From: Microbacterium sp. LKL04 | GTDB taxonomy: Bacteria > Actinomycetota > Actinomycetes > Actinomycetales > Microbacteriaceae | DNA length: 64,000 nt | Assembly: GCF_900102005.1 (NCBI RefSeq) | Contig: NZ_LT627736.1 | Location: forward strand, 1,302,001 to 1,366,000 | Direction of reading: 5' to 3' | Part shown: positions 1 to 11,262 of the stretch, one piece after another | Layout: every line of letters starts with the position of its first letter | How positions within the stretch are numbered: position 1 is the first letter of the stretch | Translations under genes and position numbers: made by a program | The notes under the pieces: model-generated | Told to the model about the DNA's origin: nothing | The model's input: the letters and a program-made list of their open reading frames with translations, nothing else | Databases searched by the model: none

Positions 1-322
1 GGCATCCACCGACACCGCCGACCCGATCCTCCGCGTCGGCGACCTCACGCTCAACGAGGACTCCCACGAGGTGTTCCGCGGCGACGACGAGATCGAACTG
101 ACCGCCACCGAGTTCGAACTGCTCCGCTACCTCATGCGCAATCAGCGTCGCGTGCTGTCGAAGGCGCAGATCCTCGATCGCGTCTGGAACTACGACTTCG
201 GCGGACGCTCGAGCGTCGTCGAGCTCTACATCTCCTACCTCCGCAAGAAGATCGACGCGGGCAAGGAGCCCCTCATCCACACCGTGCGCGGCGTCGGGTA
301 CATGATCAAAGCGAGCCAGTGA
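1..322 (+). CDS. Response regulator, OmpR/PhoB family (C-terminal part; 5' end outside window)
   Basis: The reading frame is open from base 2 to the TGA at 320-322, so the start and the receiver domain lie upstream of the window. The visible part is a complete winged-helix DNA-binding domain of the OmpR/PhoB type: the ELTATEFELLRYL helix, the VLSKAQILDRVW segment, the VVELYISYLRKKID recognition helix and the closing HTVRGVGYMI wing. It would bind promoter DNA after phosphorylation by the next gene's kinase. The stop overlaps the GTG of the histidine kinase (GTGA at 319-322), so the pair is translationally coupled. The target genes cannot be read from the sequence; the flavin operon facing it is one candidate by proximity only. 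Confidence 0.93.
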   Translation, partial: ASTDTADPILRVGDLTLNEDSHEVFRGDDEIELTATEFELLRYLMRNQRRVLSKAQILDRVWNYDFGGRSSVVELYISYLRKKIDAGKEPLIHTVRGVGYMIKASQ

Positions 323-1797
323 GCACGAAACCCCGACGGCGGCACCGCTGGAGTCTGCAGGCGCGGCTCATCACCGCCGTCGTCTCGTTCGTGTCGGTGA
401 TCCTCATCACCGTCGGGCTCGGCACGGGGACGGTGCTCGAGTCGATCCTGCGGGAGAACCTCGACGCGAAAGTCACCCGAGCGCAGGACTCGATCTACGT
501 CGATCTCAACAACCGCGCCGAAGACATCCTCAGCGGCAGCCGTCAGGAGCGGGGCACGATCCTCGTCGTCAGCAACATCAGCGGCATCACCGCGGCCTAC
601 GTCGATGACGAGGGAAACGTGCGCTCGCTCGATGTCAGCCGCATCATGCTCGTCCCGTCGGACCAGGACGGCTGGGCCGACGCGACCGTCACCGGCCTCG
701 GCCACTATCGCGTCCACGAAGAGCCGGGGCCGTACACGACCATCACGGGTCTGCCCACCTCGGAGGTGACGAGCGTCAGCGCTCGCATCGTCACCACGGT
801 CGCGCTGCTGACGACGGGCGGTCTCCTCGTCCTCGCCGCGATCATCGCCCTCCTGATCCGTCGCGCTCTCGCACCGTTGCGATCGGTCGCCGCGACGGCA
901 TCCCGTGTCGCGTCGCTCCCCCTCTCCGAGGGCGCCGTCACGATCACCGAGCGCGTCCCCGACGAGGACACCGACGCACACACGGAAGTCGGACAGGTCG
1001 GTCACGCCCTCAACACCCTCCTCGATCACGTGGAGAGCTCGCTGGCCGCCCGCCAGCGCAACGAGGATCGGATGCGGGCCTTCGTCGCCGATGCGAGCCA
1101 CGAGCTGCGCACGCCCCTCGCCTCGATCCGCGGATACTCCGAGCTCTCCCTCCGCGGCATCCGTCAGGCGGAGGCCTCCGGCCCTCACGCCGCCGGGGTG
1201 GTCGCCGACACGACGAAGGAGTCCCTGGAGCGCATCCAGGCGCAGTCGCTGCGGATGACGGCGCTCGTCGAGGATCTGCTGCTCCTGGCTCGCCTGGACG
1301 AGGGCACGGAACTGGTCTACAGCGCCGTCGACCTCACCCGGCTCGCCGTCGAAGCGGTCTCGGACGCCCGTGTCGCGGGCACCGATCACGATTGGGTGCT
1401 CGAGGTCGACGACGACCCGGCGATCGTCGCCGGTGACGCTGGGCGCCTGCACCAGGTCGCCGCCAACCTCCTCGCGAACGCCCGACTGCACACCCCCGCC
1501 GGCACCCGGGTCACGACGACCGTCGAGACCCAGGACGGTGAGGCGATCCTGCGGGTGCACGACGACGGCCCCGGAATCAACCCCTCCGTCGTGAACGAAC
1601 TGTTCGAGCGGTTCAGCCGAGCGGATTCCTCGCGTGCCCGTCAGACCGGCGGTACCGGACTCGGGCTCTCGATCGCCAAAGCGATCATCACCGGACACGG
1701 CGGCCGGATCGTCGTGGACTCCGAGCCCGGCTCGACCACGTTCGAGGTGCGGCTGCCCGCCCGCCCCGACTCCCCCGCCGACGCCACCACCGAGTGA
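319..1797 (+). CDS. Two-component sensor histidine kinase (HAMP, HisKA, HATPase)
   Basis: A 492-residue membrane kinase. TM1 lies near residues 17-37, an extracytoplasmic sensor region at about 38-154 and TM2 at about 155-180, followed by a HAMP linker. The HisKA motif FVADASHELRTPL places the phosphorylated histidine at His261. The ATPase domain has the N box (NLLANARLHTP), G1 (HDDGPGINP) and G2 (TGGTGLGLSIAKAI). The GTG start overlaps the response-regulator stop. The sensor region has no motif I recognise, so the stimulus is unknown. It ends just before a strong inverted repeat and faces the flavin operon on the other strand. Confidence 0.95.
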   Translation: MSTKPRRRHRWSLQARLITAVVSFVSVILITVGLGTGTVLESILRENLDAKVTRAQDSIYVDLNNRAEDILSGSRQERGTILVVSNISGITAAYVDDEGNVRSLDVSRIMLVPSDQDGWADATVTGLGHYRVHEEPGPYTTITGLPTSEVTSVSARIVTTVALLTTGGLLVLAAIIALLIRRALAPLRSVAATASRVASLPLSEGAVTITERVPDEDTDAHTEVGQVGHALNTLLDHVESSLAARQRNEDRMRAFVADASHELRTPLASIRGYSELSLRGIRQAEASGPHAAGVVADTTKESLERIQAQSLRMTALVEDLLLLARLDEGTELVYSAVDLTRLAVEAVSDARVAGTDHDWVLEVDDDPAIVAGDAGRLHQVAANLLANARLHTPAGTRVTTTVETQDGEAILRVHDDGPGINPSVVNELFERFSRADSSRARQTGGTGLGLSIAKAIITGHGGRIVVDSEPGSTTFEVRLPARPDSPADATTE

Positions 1798-1801
1798 ACT
1801 G

Positions 1802-1862
1802 ATCGAGGTCCCGATCGGGCCGGAGGACGTCGATGCGTACCCGGTCCGATCGGGACCTCGAT
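1802..1862. terminator. Long inverted repeat between convergent operons, probable bidirectional terminator
   Basis: The arms 1802-1818 (ATCGAGGTCCCGATCGG) and 1846-1862 are perfect 17-bp reverse complements. Pairing continues inward for about five more pairs including one G-U, leaving a 17-nt loop. It starts 4 nt after the kinase stop and ends 14 nt before the stop of the convergent reductase gene. There is no U-run on either side, which is usual in high-GC actinobacteria. Termination in both directions is inferred from position and symmetry. Confidence 0.6.
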
Positions 1863-1876
1863 GCGGTTGAGGCAGC

Positions 1877-3430
1877 TCAGTAGCCGCTGAAGGCGTCCGT
1901 GGTGATGGACTTCGCTCGGTTCAGCGCGGGCGTCAGCGTGGCGATGAGCGCCGGCGGACCGGACACGAAGGCGTGTCGCCGGTCGATGTCGGGAACGTGG
2001 CGCACGAGGCTCTCGGCATCGAGCCGGTTCCCGCCGCCCCACGTCCAGCCGTCGGGCAGGTTCGTCGGTTCGTCACGGGTCACGACGATGACCGGGATGC
2101 CGGCGGCTTCGAGGTCGTCGCGGAAGGCAAGCTCCTCGCTCCCCGATGCCACGTAGACGAACACGACGTCGCGCTGCTCCTGACTCATCCGCAGGTGCCG
2201 CAGGTGCGACACGAACGGCGTGACCCCGATGCCGGCGGCCACCATGAGGACGGGCGTCTCGGTCTTGCGCGGCAGCACGAAGTCGCCCCAGATGCCGGTG
2301 ATGGCCAGCTCGTCCCCCGGTTCGACGGTCGCGATCGCCTTCTTGTAGCTCGACTGCGACCCTTCCCGCATCGCGATCCGCACGACCGGCAGTTCCGCCG
2401 GCGAGGAGAGGATGCTGAACTCGCGCCGCGTCCCGCGCGAGTCGGGTCGCGCATGAGGCACCTCGAGCTCGAGGTACTGGCCCGGAGTGAACTTCACCGG
2501 CCGCTCCGCGCGGAAGCTGTACTCGCGCACACTCGGCGTCACCGCGGTGCGCTCGACGATCGTGAGGCGGACGGCGGTCCGGAGTGCGAAGACGAACGCG
2601 ACGAGGTTGCCGATGAGCAGCGCGCGCTCCTGGCCGAGGGTGATGTCGCCGACCGCGAGTGGCCAGCCCGCCAGGATGCCGACCACGGCCGCAACGGTGA
2701 ACTGCTGCCACCGTCGCGGCGGGAGCGTCAGCGGCTCCGACAGCATGAACGCGCCGAGGAACAGGAACGGCGACGACAGGACGAGGCTCGAGAACGTCAT
2801 CGCGGGATCGAGGACGAGGCCCGCTTCCTGCGCCTGCACGATCGTGCGGACGAGGCCGACAGCGATCGCGACGACGAGGAACAGACCCACCACGCGCACC
2901 TTCTCGGTGCGCACGAGAACGGCGAGCCCCAGCAGGACCACGGGAACGGTCATCGCGGGAGAGCCGATCCACCAGGCGGAGAATCCGAGATCCGGCGCCC
3001 AGATGCTGACGATCGTGAGGGCACTCGCACCCACCGCTGCGGGATTGAAGATGTGGCGCCCCTGCCAGGCGAGGATGTACTTCGACGCCGACGCGATCGC
3101 CCCGGCCAGGGCGAGCCCCAGGAGCGCCATCGGTTCGATTCCCGGACGGAGAACGAACACCAGGATGAGGGCCGTGATGAGCGCCGATTCGATGCGCCAC
3201 GGCCTGCGGACGATCCGCTGGGCGACGGCATCCACCACCATGATCGATGCGGCGAGGACCGCGAACGAGACCACGAGGTCGAGCGGGGCAACCGATACCG
3301 CACCGGTGAAGGAGAGCACGAGCGCGATGACGGCGAGAGCCGACAGCGCCAGCAGGACCAGGCGGTACATGGACAGCCGACCGAGCGCGCCGATGAGGCG
3401 CGTCCATCCGGCACTGAGGGACGAGATCAC
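1877..3430 (-). CDS. Membrane NqrB/RnfD-like protein fused to FAD/NAD(P) ferredoxin-reductase module
   Basis: A 517-residue protein. Roughly residues 20-285 form about eight to ten membrane helices resembling the NqrB/RnfD family (RHIFNPAAVGASALT near 125-139). Residues about 290-517 form a cytoplasmic flavin reductase with the FAD motif RREFSI (335-340) and the nucleotide-binding AAGIGVTPF (398-406). Likely role: moving electrons from NAD(P)H through FAD and membrane flavin to the extracytoplasmic FMN protein encoded upstream. Start chosen as GTG at 3430: it forms a GTGA overlap with the apbE stop and has GGAG 8 nt upstream; ATG at 3451 is an alternative. Third gene of the operon. The physiological acceptor is unknown. 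Confidence 0.85.
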   Translation of the reverse strand: MISSLSAGWTRLIGALGRLSMYRLVLLALSALAVIALVLSFTGAVSVAPLDLVVSFAVLAASIMVVDAVAQRIVRRPWRIESALITALILVFVLRPGIEPMALLGLALAGAIASASKYILAWQGRHIFNPAAVGASALTIVSIWAPDLGFSAWWIGSPAMTVPVVLLGLAVLVRTEKVRVVGLFLVVAIAVGLVRTIVQAQEAGLVLDPAMTFSSLVLSSPFLFLGAFMLSEPLTLPPRRWQQFTVAAVVGILAGWPLAVGDITLGQERALLIGNLVAFVFALRTAVRLTIVERTAVTPSVREYSFRAERPVKFTPGQYLELEVPHARPDSRGTRREFSILSSPAELPVVRIAMREGSQSSYKKAIATVEPGDELAITGIWGDFVLPRKTETPVLMVAAGIGVTPFVSHLRHLRMSQEQRDVVFVYVASGSEELAFRDDLEAAGIPVIVVTRDEPTNLPDGWTWGGGNRLDAESLVRHVPDIDRRHAFVSGPPALIATLTPALNRAKSITTDAFSGY

Positions 3431-4293
3431 GAGAACAACTCCGCTTCGCATCGGGGGGACCATTCGACGGAGCCGTCGGTGCCCATTCGCACCCATTCGG
3501 CTCCCCATTCGGCGGCCAACCGGGGGCCGCCGTCGAAGAACAACGCGGTCGCGACGGCATCGGCCGTCATCGCGTCGGAGGCTGCGGCCCAGGTGGCCGC
3601 GTATCGGCGCACCGGCTGACCGGTGCGGGCGTCGAGCACGTGGTGGAGACCGTCGCCCCACGCCCGCCGGTTGACCGCCGAGGCGCAGAGGGCGGCATCC
3701 GTCACCGACCAGACCCCGATCGCACGCGACGCGTCGTACGGATGCTCGAGAGCGATCCGCTGCGTCGCCGCGCGAACGGCGATGTCGCCGCCGGCATCCA
3801 CGACCGCGGGGCCCGCCGGGACGAGCTCCAGCACGATGTCCGCGAGACGGCCCTTGCCGAGCGCTCCGACGTCGATCAGGGCAGGCTCCGCGAGGGAGAG
3901 CGTCTCGGGAGACCATACGAGGAGGTCCCGCCAGTTTCGGGGGGCCGACACGACACCACGATCGACGAGCGAGTAATCGGCGTCGTAGCCGCGCCGCGCC
4001 AGCGCATCTCCGACGAGGGGGTTCACGGCCCCGGCAGTGGCGGTGTCGAGAGCATCGTAGGCGTCGAGCATGGCGACGGCGTCGACTGGAGCCGGCACCT
4101 CCCCGCCCTCCGTCCTCAGCCGACTCACGAGCGACTCGGCGCGGAAGCGCGACCACTCCAGGTCGAACGCGACGATGGCGTCCGTGATCTGATCACGGAC
4201 GCCATCGTCGAGCGGTGATGCGGCGTCGATACGCCATACCGTTCCGATCGCCTCGAACGTCCACGAGTGGACGAGGGGGGCGATCGAGGTCAT
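3427..4293 (-). CDS. apbE: FAD:protein FMN transferase (ApbE family)
   Basis: A 288-residue ApbE-family protein. It attaches FMN from FAD through a phosphoester bond to Thr/Ser of target proteins, outside the membrane or at its surface. Supporting segments are IDVGALGKGRLADIV (family glycine/lysine motif), VVDAGGDIAV, HHVLDARTGQPV and DAMTADAVATALFF near the C-terminus. No signal peptide is obvious, so localisation is uncertain. The start overlaps the stop of the FMN-binding lipoprotein gene (ATGA at 4290-4293) and the stop overlaps the reductase GTG. The context makes both neighbours probable flavinylation substrates. Confidence 0.92.
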   Translation of the reverse strand: MTSIAPLVHSWTFEAIGTVWRIDAASPLDDGVRDQITDAIVAFDLEWSRFRAESLVSRLRTEGGEVPAPVDAVAMLDAYDALDTATAGAVNPLVGDALARRGYDADYSLVDRGVVSAPRNWRDLLVWSPETLSLAEPALIDVGALGKGRLADIVLELVPAGPAVVDAGGDIAVRAATQRIALEHPYDASRAIGVWSVTDAALCASAVNRRAWGDGLHHVLDARTGQPVRRYAATWAAASDAMTADAVATALFFDGGPRLAAEWGAEWVRMGTDGSVEWSPRCEAELFS

Positions 4294-4766
4294 GACGCGG
4301 CTTCGGTCCGGATCTCCTTGACCGCGGCGTTGAACCCACCGCTGGTGAGGGAGGAGCCGCCGACCTTGTCGACCGACAGATCGTCGAGCTTCTTGCCGAC
4401 GACCTCGTCCTGGATGCCGCCGATGAAGTCGCCCTGGTACTGCCGCGTCTCACGAGCCTTCGGCTCGCCGGTCACCTCGACGTCGGTCACGGTGCCGTCC
4501 GCGAGGGTCAGGGTGACCGAGATCTCCTCGACCGATTCCGGGGTCTGGTACGTGCCGTTGGCGGTGTACGTGCCGTCCTTGTAGGTGCCGGTGGACGCAC
4601 CGCTCCCCGCGTCGGCGGAGGCGGACGGGTTCTGCGACGAGGTGCCGGCGTCCGTGGATCCGGACGTGGTCTGGCCGGCGCAGCCGGCGAGCAGGGCGAG
4701 TCCTGCAACGGATGCGGCGGCGGCACCGACACGGATCGGCCGGGGTACGGCGGTGGTGCGGATCAT
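4290..4766 (-). CDS. FMN-binding domain lipoprotein
   Basis: A 158-residue secreted lipoprotein. The signal peptide ends in the lipobox LLAGC, so it is anchored on the outer face of the membrane. A Ser/Thr/Ala-rich linker follows, then an FMN_bind domain (about residues 70-158) like the RnfG/NqrC flavoprotein domain. The usual acceptor motif SGATxTS appears here as GGSSLTS, with Ser where Thr normally carries the FMN. Start: ATG at 4766 with AAGGAGG upstream; longer reading runs into the promoter region. First gene of the operon with apbE and the membrane reductase; it probably carries electrons on the outer surface. Confidence 0.9.
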   Translation of the reverse strand: MIRTTAVPRPIRVGAAAASVAGLALLAGCAGQTTSGSTDAGTSSQNPSASADAGSGASTGTYKDGTYTANGTYQTPESVEEISVTLTLADGTVTDVEVTGEPKARETRQYQGDFIGGIQDEVVGKKLDDLSVDKVGGSSLTSGGFNAAVKEIRTEAAS

Positions 4767-4944
4767 GAGAGGTCCTCCTTGTGTCGTTCCCGCCCGGTCT
4801 GGGGTACGGGGCGTTGACCTCAAGAAAAGCCAGTCCTCACATGCCGATGCTTGCAGAAGCCTATGCATCGGCTGAAGACGACGGCCGTACGTGAACGTGA
4901 GGTTAACGGACAGCCGGATTCCTGTCCACCAGGAGGGTCTGGGA
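4767..4944 (-). promoter_or_regulatory. Upstream region of the flavin operon, with palindrome and direct repeat
   Basis: This 178-nt gap separates prs from the lipoprotein gene, both read leftward. It holds a perfect 8-bp inverted repeat, GCCGATGC (4843-4850) and GCATCGGC (4865-4872), with a 14-nt loop. On the minus strand this is followed about 13 nt later by CTTTTCTT, so it could terminate prs. A TAGGCT box (minus strand, 4858-4863) inside it could be the operon -10. Upstream lies a tandem ACGTGA repeat (4889-4900), a possible regulator site. Which role is real cannot be decided from sequence. Confidence 0.4.
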
Positions 4945-5982
4945 TCAGGCCGCGCCGTCGAACATGCTCGTGACGGAACCATCCTCGAAGACCTCGCGGA
5001 TGGCGCGCGCGAGCAGCGGTGCGATCGGCAGGATCGTGAGGCTCTCGAACCGCTTCTCAGGGGGCAGCGGAACCGTGTCCGTGACGACGACCTCGTCGAT
5101 CGACGCATCCTGGAGACGCTCGGTGGCGGGGTCGCTGAAGATCGCGTGCGTCGCCGCGACGATCACGCGCTCGGCGCCGTTCGCTTTGAGTGCCTGGGCC
5201 GCCTTGACGATGGTGCCGCCGGTGTCGATCATGTCGTCGACGAGGAGGCAGACGCGGCCGTCGACCTGACCGACGATCTCGTTGACCGTGACCTGGTTCG
5301 CGACGTTGGGGTCGCGGCGCTTGTGGATGATGGCGAGCGGTGCGCCGAGGCTGTCGGACCAAGTGTCGGCGACCCGCACGCGGCCGGTGTCGGGCGAGAC
5401 GACCGTGAGCTTGGCGCGGTCCTCCGGCGAGAGCGTGTTCTCGAAGTACTCGAGGAGGACGGGCTTGGCGAACAGGTGGTCGACGGGGCCGTCGAAGAAG
5501 CCCTGGATCTGGGCCGCGTGGAGGTCGACGCTCATGACCCGGTCAGCGCCGGCGGTCTTGAAGAGATCTGCCACGAGGCGTGCACTGATCGGCTCGCGGC
5601 CGCGGCCCTTCTTGTCCTGACGCGAATAGGGGAAGTAGGGCGCGACGACGGTGATCCGCTTGGCGGATGCGCGCTTGGCGGCATCCAGCATGATGAGCGT
5701 CTCCATGAGCCACTCGTTGACCGGCGGGCCGAAGCTCTGGATGAGGAAGAAGTCGCAGCCGCGGATCGACACCTCGAAACGGGTCAGGATCTCGCCGGAG
5801 GCGAAGGTGCGGTGCTCGGTGGGCACCAGCTGGGTGCCGAGGGCTGCGGCGACGTCGGTCGACAGTTCCTCGTGCGAGCGGCCCGACGCGACGACGAGGC
5901 GCTTCTTGGTCTTGGCCACCAGGCCCGGCGCGATTCCGCGCTCGGTGTCGAGGTCAACCGTGTGCTGCTTCTTGCGACCCAT
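4945..5982 (-). CDS. prs: Ribose-phosphate pyrophosphokinase
   Basis: 345 residues. It makes PRPP from ribose 5-phosphate and ATP in the cytosol, feeding nucleotide, His and Trp synthesis. The family signatures are present: the N-terminal FASGE and NEWLMETLIMLDA segments, YFPYSRQDKKGRGREPI, VDLHAAQIQGFF, and the PRPP loop LLVDDMIDTGGTIVKA. The start ATG at 5982 has AGGAAG 6 nt upstream and lies 29 nt inside the end of glmU, so the two are coupled. The glmU-prs order is common in actinobacteria. Confidence 0.97.
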   Translation of the reverse strand: MGRKKQHTVDLDTERGIAPGLVAKTKKRLVVASGRSHEELSTDVAAALGTQLVPTEHRTFASGEILTRFEVSIRGCDFFLIQSFGPPVNEWLMETLIMLDAAKRASAKRITVVAPYFPYSRQDKKGRGREPISARLVADLFKTAGADRVMSVDLHAAQIQGFFDGPVDHLFAKPVLLEYFENTLSPEDRAKLTVVSPDTGRVRVADTWSDSLGAPLAIIHKRRDPNVANQVTVNEIVGQVDGRVCLLVDDMIDTGGTIVKAAQALKANGAERVIVAATHAIFSDPATERLQDASIDEVVVTDTVPLPPEKRFESLTILPIAPLLARAIREVFEDGSVTSMFDGAA

Positions 5983-7426
5983 CGCCAGCTTCCTGTGCGG
6001 ACCGGGCGCGAGCGGCGGCTTCTGCCGCTCCCGTTCCCGGTCGATTGTTCTCGACCCACCCGGCGATGTTCCGCTGGGGGGCGATGCTGAGGGCGAGGGC
6101 GCCGGCCGGGACATCCTTGCGGATCACGGCTCCTGCACCCGTCTTCGCGCCCTCACCGATCCTAACGGGCGCGACGAACACGTTGTGCGAGCCGGCGTGG
6201 ACTTCGTCTGCGATCTCGGTGCGGTGCTTGGTGAGATCGTCGTAGTTCGCGGTGATCGCCCCGGCACCGAGGTTCACGCCCCGTCCGATCGTCGTGTCAC
6301 CGATGTAGGACAGGTGCGGGACCTTGCTGCCCTCGCCGATCACGGAGTTCTTGATCTCGACGAAGGTGCCGACCTTGCCGCGCTCGCCCAGTTCGGCTCC
6401 CGCGCGCAGATACGCGAACGGACCGACGGTCGCACCGGCGCCGATGACGGCGAGGGTCGCGTCCGTGCGCGTCACGGTCGCACCGGCACCGACCTCGCAG
6501 TCGACCAGGCTCGTGTCGGGCCCGATGGTCGCGCCCTCGGCGACGCTCGTGGCGCGCAGGACGTGCGTGTTCGGCAGCACCGTCACGTCGGGGGCGAGCG
6601 TCGCCGTGACGTCGATCCACGTCGTCGCCGGGTCGATGATCGTGACCCCTTCGAGCTGCCAACGGCGGACGGTGCGGGCGTTGAGCAGTCGGCCCACCTC
6701 GGACAGCTGGACGCGGTCGTTGACACCGTACGTGACGGTGACGTCGGTGGCGACGGATGCCGCGACCCGGCCCTCCGCGCGGCGCAGCAGCGCGACGACG
6801 TCGGTGAGGTACTTCTCGCTCTGCGCGTTGTCGGTGCCGAGCTGCGGCAGGTGCGTGCGGAGGGCCGATGCCGCGAAGACGTACATCCCGGCGTTCACCT
6901 CGGTGACGGCGGCCTCGTCGGGCGAGGCATCCTTCTGCTCCACGATGCGGGCGACGCTGCCGTCGCTCTCGCGGATGATGCGGCCGTACCCGGTCGGATC
7001 GTCGACGACGGCGGTCATGAGCGTCGCGTCGGCCCGGGTTGCACGGTGCTCGGCGACGAAGGCGTCGAGCGTGCCGAAGTCGGCCAGCGGGCAATCGCCG
7101 CTGAGGACCAGGACGTCCCCGTCGAAGCCGGTCAGCGCACCGAGCGCGACCTCGACGGCACGCCCCGTGCCGGGGATCTCATCCTGATCGACCACGACGA
7201 CCTTGGGCGCGACGCCCAGCACGGCGTCGGCGACCTGGTCGCGCTCGTGGCGCACGACGACCACGACGTGCGCGGGCCCGAGGTCGAGTGCGGTGTCGAG
7301 GACGTGACCGAGAAGAGGTCGTCCGCCGATGCGGTGCAGGACCTTGGGGAGAGAGGACTTCATCCGCGTGCCCTGTCCAGCGGCGAGGATGACGACGGCC
7401 AGGCGCGAATCGAGGTTCTCGGTCAT
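5954..7426 (-). CDS. glmU: Bifunctional UDP-N-acetylglucosamine pyrophosphorylase / glucosamine-1-phosphate acetyltransferase
   Basis: 490 residues. It acetylates GlcN-1-P and then joins it to UTP, giving UDP-GlcNAc for peptidoglycan and other glycans. The N-terminal nucleotidyltransferase has LAAGQGTRMKSSLPK, and the C-terminal left-handed beta-helix shows hexapeptide repeats (VIGEGSKVPHLSYIGD, GAITANYDD). The tail is Ala/Glu-rich and probably disordered. The ATG at 7426 lies only 1 nt beyond the 3' end of tRNA-Gln on the same strand, so its Shine-Dalgarno sequence would be the tRNA acceptor strand. The 3' end overlaps prs by 29 nt. Confidence 0.97.
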   Translation of the reverse strand: MTENLDSRLAVVILAAGQGTRMKSSLPKVLHRIGGRPLLGHVLDTALDLGPAHVVVVVRHERDQVADAVLGVAPKVVVVDQDEIPGTGRAVEVALGALTGFDGDVLVLSGDCPLADFGTLDAFVAEHRATRADATLMTAVVDDPTGYGRIIRESDGSVARIVEQKDASPDEAAVTEVNAGMYVFAASALRTHLPQLGTDNAQSEKYLTDVVALLRRAEGRVAASVATDVTVTYGVNDRVQLSEVGRLLNARTVRRWQLEGVTIIDPATTWIDVTATLAPDVTVLPNTHVLRATSVAEGATIGPDTSLVDCEVGAGATVTRTDATLAVIGAGATVGPFAYLRAGAELGERGKVGTFVEIKNSVIGEGSKVPHLSYIGDTTIGRGVNLGAGAITANYDDLTKHRTEIADEVHAGSHNVFVAPVRIGEGAKTGAGAVIRKDVPAGALALSIAPQRNIAGWVENNRPGTGAAEAAARARSAQEAGDGSQEAAHG

Positions 7427-7435
7427 GCTCCGCCG
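7427..7435 (-). promoter_or_regulatory. Ribosome binding site of glmU inside the tRNA acceptor stem
   Basis: On the minus strand the bases before the glmU ATG read GGCGGAGC. GGCGGAG is the 3' acceptor strand plus discriminator of tRNA-Gln. No other purine-rich site is available, so either the ribosome uses this element before tRNA 3' processing or initiation is independent of Shine-Dalgarno pairing. Confidence 0.55.
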
Positions 7436-7499
7436 CCAGGACTCGAACCTAGACCTCACAGCTCCAAAGGCTGTCGTGCTGCCATTACACCACGGCGGA
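7428..7499 (-). tRNA. tRNA-Gln (UUG anticodon)
   Basis: A 72-nt cloverleaf on the minus strand. The acceptor TCCGCCG pairs with CGGCGGA. The anticodon stem ACAGC/GCTGT frames the loop CTTTGGA, giving anticodon TTG. The T arm CTAGG-TTCGAGT-CCTGG has one G-U pair. The discriminator base is G and the CCA is not encoded. glmU starts 1 nt after its 3' end. Confidence 0.96.
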
Positions 7500-7567
7500 C
7501 CGCAGCCGTCCGGGGTCCGGCGGCCGCCTGACAAGTCTGCCATGCGACCGCCGTCCCTCCGGGCGCG

Positions 7568-11203
<3,636 letters not shown>

Positions 11204-11220
11204 TCACGTCATCGCCCGCC

Positions 11221-11234
11221 TGTTACCGGTCACA
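11221..11234 (-). promoter_or_regulatory. Predicted operator and promoter of the GH53 galactanase gene
   Basis: The 14-mer TGTTACCGGTCACA fits the palindrome TGnnACCGGTnnCA found twice in the promoter region of the GH42 operon. On the minus strand a TACTGT box (11232-11237) overlaps its edge, so a bound repressor would cover the -10 and start point. This leaves a leader of about 48 nt with AGAGGA before the GH53 ATG. Confidence 0.75.
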
Positions 11235-11250
11235 GTAGCAGGCGCTCTGC

Positions 11251-11256
11251 GATGAT
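11251..11256 (+). promoter_or_regulatory. Candidate -10 box of the marR-like gene (leaderless type)
   Basis: GATGAT lies 6 nt before the ATG at 11263. This is a weak version of the TAnnnT-N6-8-start pattern seen at other genes here; the same GATGAT-N6-ATG layout precedes the DUF1232 gene. The GAGGGG between box and ATG could also act as a Shine-Dalgarno site. Confidence 0.35.
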
Positions 11257-11262
11257 GAGGGG

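Noticed and set aside
235..1698. Long minus-strand open frame opposite the histidine kinase
   Set aside because: Arg/Gly/Asp-rich shadow of a clear kinase; high GC content creates such frames.
1802..1862. Inverted repeat as a mobile-element end or attachment site
   Set aside because: No transposase, integrase or target duplication nearby; position between converging genes fits a terminator.
1973..3619. Plus-strand frame of over 500 codons opposite the membrane reductase
   Set aside because: The minus strand has membrane helices and FAD/NAD motifs in operon context; this frame is its shadow.
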